This document shows positions 61,957 to 64,000 of a DNA stretch of 64,000 nucleotides, one piece after another. The notes under the pieces are model-generated. The model was not told the origin of the DNA. It was given only the letters and a program-made list of their open reading frames with translations, and made no database searches. A program made the translations under genes and the position numbers. The DNA is from Candidatus Chloroploca mongolica (lineage in GTDB: Bacteria > Chloroflexota > Chloroflexia > Chloroflexales > Chloroflexaceae), in contig NZ_SIJK02000019.1 in assembly GCF_004762035.2 (NCBI RefSeq), positions 45,889 through 109,888 of the forward strand, given 5' to 3'. The stretch's first letter is position 1. Each line of letters starts with the position of its first letter.

Positions 61957-63423
61957 ATGCAGATTGCTTTTTTATTTATTGCTCATATGCCCTATGTGCG
62001 CCATGCCGGGCCTCAGCCAGAGGGTGAAGATGCCCTGCATGCGATGATTGCGCAGAGCCTCTTGCCTTTTGTCGAGATGCTGGTGGAACTGCATAGTACC
62101 AGGTTGCCGATCCAGGTTGGTATGGCCTGTTCGCCGCTTTTGCTCGAGCAACTTGCCGATCCGCTGGTGCAGAAACATTTTGTGCTCTGGATGGAGAAGG
62201 TGATTGCGCAACGCGAGGCGAGTCTGGCGGAAGCCGAGGCGCGAGGCGACACGCATGCAGCCTACCTTGAGCGTTTTTATGTCGAGTGGATCGAGCAACG
62301 GCTCAGCGCGTTTACCGAGCGGTTCAACCGGCACTTGCCTGCGTGGCTGCGTGAACTGACGATAGCGCGGGTGATCGAACCGCTGGCGTGCCCGGCAAGT
62401 TATGCCTACTTGCCGCTGCTGGGGCGTGAAGAGTCGGTGCATGCGCAGATCGAGTGTGGCATGCTGCATACGACCCGCCATCTCGGGCGTCTCGACGGGC
62501 TCTGGTTACCGGGATGCAGCTGGCGTCCGGGGCTTGAAGGCATGATGGCAGAGATCGGGTTACGGTATGTCGTGGCCGACCGCAGCAGCCTGGTAACACA
62601 GCAGCAACCCGCGCCAATCAACGTGATCCCGGGGCGCGTCGCGGCGCTCTTCCCTGACGAAGATCTCGCCCGCCATATCTGGTCCGAAGACCTAGGCTAC
62701 CCAGGCGATCCGCTCTACCGTGATCCCGACGATCCTTCGGGCTACCACGCACGTAGTGGGGCACCCTACGATCCTTACCACGCCCTGAGGCGGGCCCAGA
62801 ACCACGCGGTTCATTTTACCCAGTTGCTTGTGGCCGAAGAGTCCCGCGCCGGAGCCGACGATTTGCGGCTCATCCTGCTCGATGCCGGGCAACTCGGCAC
62901 CCGCTGGGTCGAAGGCCCAACCTGGCTCCAGGCGATGTTGATGCTCAGCGCGACGCACGGAAGCCTGCGCCTAACTACACCGGGCGCATATGTGCGCAAC
63001 CATCGCCCACGGGTGCAGGGGTTGCTCAAAGAGGGTTCCTGGGCAGCGGGGGTTCACGGAGCGTGGCAAGGCGGGGTCGCCGAGGTCTACTGGCAAGAGA
63101 TCCATCGGGCCGAAGAGGCGATGGTCGAACTGGCGCTGGCCTTCCCCGATGCCGTTGCCGAGCACGAACGCCTGTTGAACCAGGCGGCACGCGAACTCTT
63201 TCTCGCGCAGACAAGCGACTGGCCGGCGCTCTTGAGTGCCGGCGCAGGCGAAGAGGGCTGGGCGGCCCGCTGGCGCACCTATCTCCAGCGCTTCGGCCAG
63301 CTTGCCGAACTCGCCCGGCACCGTCACCTCCAGGAAGCCGATCTCGCCCTGCTGGGACAACTCGAAGAGGAGGATGGCCTCTTTGCGAGCCTGAACTACC
63401 GTATCTTTGCGCCAGCGTCGTAA
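61957..63423 (+). CDS. GH57-fold (DUF1957-like) protein lacking the catalytic nucleophile
   Basis: A 488-residue protein with the layout of GH57 alpha-glucan branching enzymes. The N-terminal AHMPYVRH stands for the HQPY-like motif 1. LWLPGCSWRPGLEGMMAEIG is the motif usually written WLPE; here Gly186 replaces the nucleophilic Glu. Further family features are IWSEDLGYPGDPLYRD and LILLDAGQLGTRWVEGPTWL, which keeps the acid Asp (D309) but not the usual Glu after it. The C-terminal helical domain is present. It is probably a non-catalytic glucan-binding protein or an enzyme of changed mechanism. It is 5 bp from the kinase gene, so likely co-expressed. Confidence 0.8.
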   Translation: MQIAFLFIAHMPYVRHAGPQPEGEDALHAMIAQSLLPFVEMLVELHSTRLPIQVGMACSPLLLEQLADPLVQKHFVLWMEKVIAQREASLAEAEARGDTHAAYLERFYVEWIEQRLSAFTERFNRHLPAWLRELTIARVIEPLACPASYAYLPLLGREESVHAQIECGMLHTTRHLGRLDGLWLPGCSWRPGLEGMMAEIGLRYVVADRSSLVTQQQPAPINVIPGRVAALFPDEDLARHIWSEDLGYPGDPLYRDPDDPSGYHARSGAPYDPYHALRRAQNHAVHFTQLLVAEESRAGADDLRLILLDAGQLGTRWVEGPTWLQAMLMLSATHGSLRLTTPGAYVRNHRPRVQGLLKEGSWAAGVHGAWQGGVAEVYWQEIHRAEEAMVELALAFPDAVAEHERLLNQAARELFLAQTSDWPALLSAGAGEEGWAARWRTYLQRFGQLAELARHRHLQEADLALLGQLEEEDGLFASLNYRIFAPAS

Positions 63424-63444
63424 TTGGGTTGCTGTGCGCAGCAT

Positions 63445-63596
63445 GACCAGGGCACCCGCCAGGGCACCCGCCAGGGGTGCCCCTACACCGAACCCGGCCG
63501 TAGGGGCACCCGCCAGGGCACCCGCGAGGGGTGCCCGCCAGGGCACCCGCGAGGGGTGCCCGTACACCGGGCCCGGCCGTAGGGGCACCCCTCGCC
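63445..63596. repeat. AGGGCACCCGC repeat cluster
   Basis: Units of CAGGGCACCCGC and GAGGGGTGCCC alternate in direct and inverted orientation, with two CCGTAGGGGCACC blocks. Many stem-loops can form. No gene is seen from 63424 to the right edge. Confidence 0.8.
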
Positions 63597-63748
63597 TTTT
63601 GGGGGTAGGGTTTTTTATCCAAGCGCCGAGGGAGCGACATGACGTTCGTTTTTTTCGCACGAAGGTGGCGGTGTCGTTGGCCAAGGTTCGGGGCACAAGC
63701 GTCGCGGCATGGGGATGGGTTGCTGGTTCAGTGCCCGCACCAAGGGGG

Positions 63749-64000
63749 GCCAACGCCAGCCATGTCATTCCGAACGGAGTGAGGAAGCTTCGCTGTGGCG
63801 CATGGAAGACCCCTCGCTGCGCTCGGGGTGACATTGCTGGCGCAGCGGGGTGACATGGCTGGGCGCAGCGGGGTGCCAGAGCGAGCGCAGCGGGGGTGCC
63901 AACGCCAGCCATGTCATTCCGAACGGAGTGAGGAATCTTCGCTGCGGCGCATGGAAGACCCCTCGCTGCGCTCGGGGTGACATTGCTGGCGCAGCGGGGT
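63749..64000. repeat. 103-bp direct repeat, two copies, at the right edge
   Basis: 63749-63851 and 63898-64000 agree almost completely, starting GCCAACGCCAGCCATGTCAT and ending GGCGCAGCGGGGT. They are joined by 46 bp of related GGGTGACATGGCTGGGCGCA sequence. The array seems to continue beyond the window. Confidence 0.85.

Overview
The window looks like chromosomal DNA of a GC-rich member of the phylum Chloroflexota, most likely a filamentous, possibly phototrophic relative of Chloroflexus, Oscillochloris or Chloroploca. This is an inference: no rRNA, tRNA or ribosomal protein gene is present. It rests on the gene style: several GAF/PAS sensor kinases, Hanks-type kinases with Pro/Thr-rich tails, a KaiB/KaiC pair, Chloroflexus-like dispersed GC-rich palindromes and many genes preceded by compact GGAGG-type ribosome sites.

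Region 1 (1-7.9 kb, minus strand): a spermidine/putrescine-type ABC importer (potA-potB-potC-potD) is followed by a circadian-clock-like operon. In transcription order the operon has a double-PAS protein whose C-terminus resembles the KaiA/RsbU-N helical domain, then kaiB, then kaiC with both phosphorylation residues, then a further PAS sensor cut by the window edge. Region 2 (8.2-26.8 kb): mostly housekeeping and signalling genes: deoC, sucD, a GAF histidine kinase, a Crp/Fnr regulator, mfd, a secreted subtilase, an expansin-like secreted protein, sfsA, a small membrane protein, a 1212-residue GAF/PAS histidine kinase and a lipoprotein sortase.

Region 3 (27-40.3 kb): a mosaic accessory region. 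It holds an intact beta-propeller sensor kinase with its NarL-type regulator, a GNAT acetyltransferase, a DUF3887 lipoprotein, a CPBP protease, a methyltransferase, an S33-like hydrolase, an ABC transporter and a uridine-kinase-like protein. Between them lie fragments of at least six other genes (M55 and M28 peptidases, CPBP, PaaK-type ligase, hydrolase, VapC). Two direct repeats of about 300 bp flank the first 5.4 kb.

Region 4 (40.3-51.4 kb): a defence island. It has a truncated BREX BrxL-like ATPase, an RloA/RloB (AbiL-like) pair, and a type I restriction-modification operon ordered hsdR-hsdS-prrC-hsdM. The prrC gene encodes a PrrC-type anticodon nuclease with all three nuclease residues recognisable. 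Two MITE-like elements with matching terminal inverted repeats lie before hsdR and about 1.2 kb beyond hsdM. Region 5 (51.7-64 kb): a RibD-C reductase, DUF1905 and DinB proteins, a tail-anchored Ser/Thr kinase with DnaJ-like zinc motifs, galE, aroA, an FHA/winged-helix regulator divergent from a PknB-like kinase, a GH57-fold protein that seems to lack its nucleophile, and a dense repeat cluster at the right edge.

The most interesting items are the KaiA-like fusion in the kaiBC operon, the PrrC homologue inside an unusually ordered type I R-M operon, and the traces of recombination that recruited the 3' end of an acetyltransferase gene as the start of a sensor kinase.
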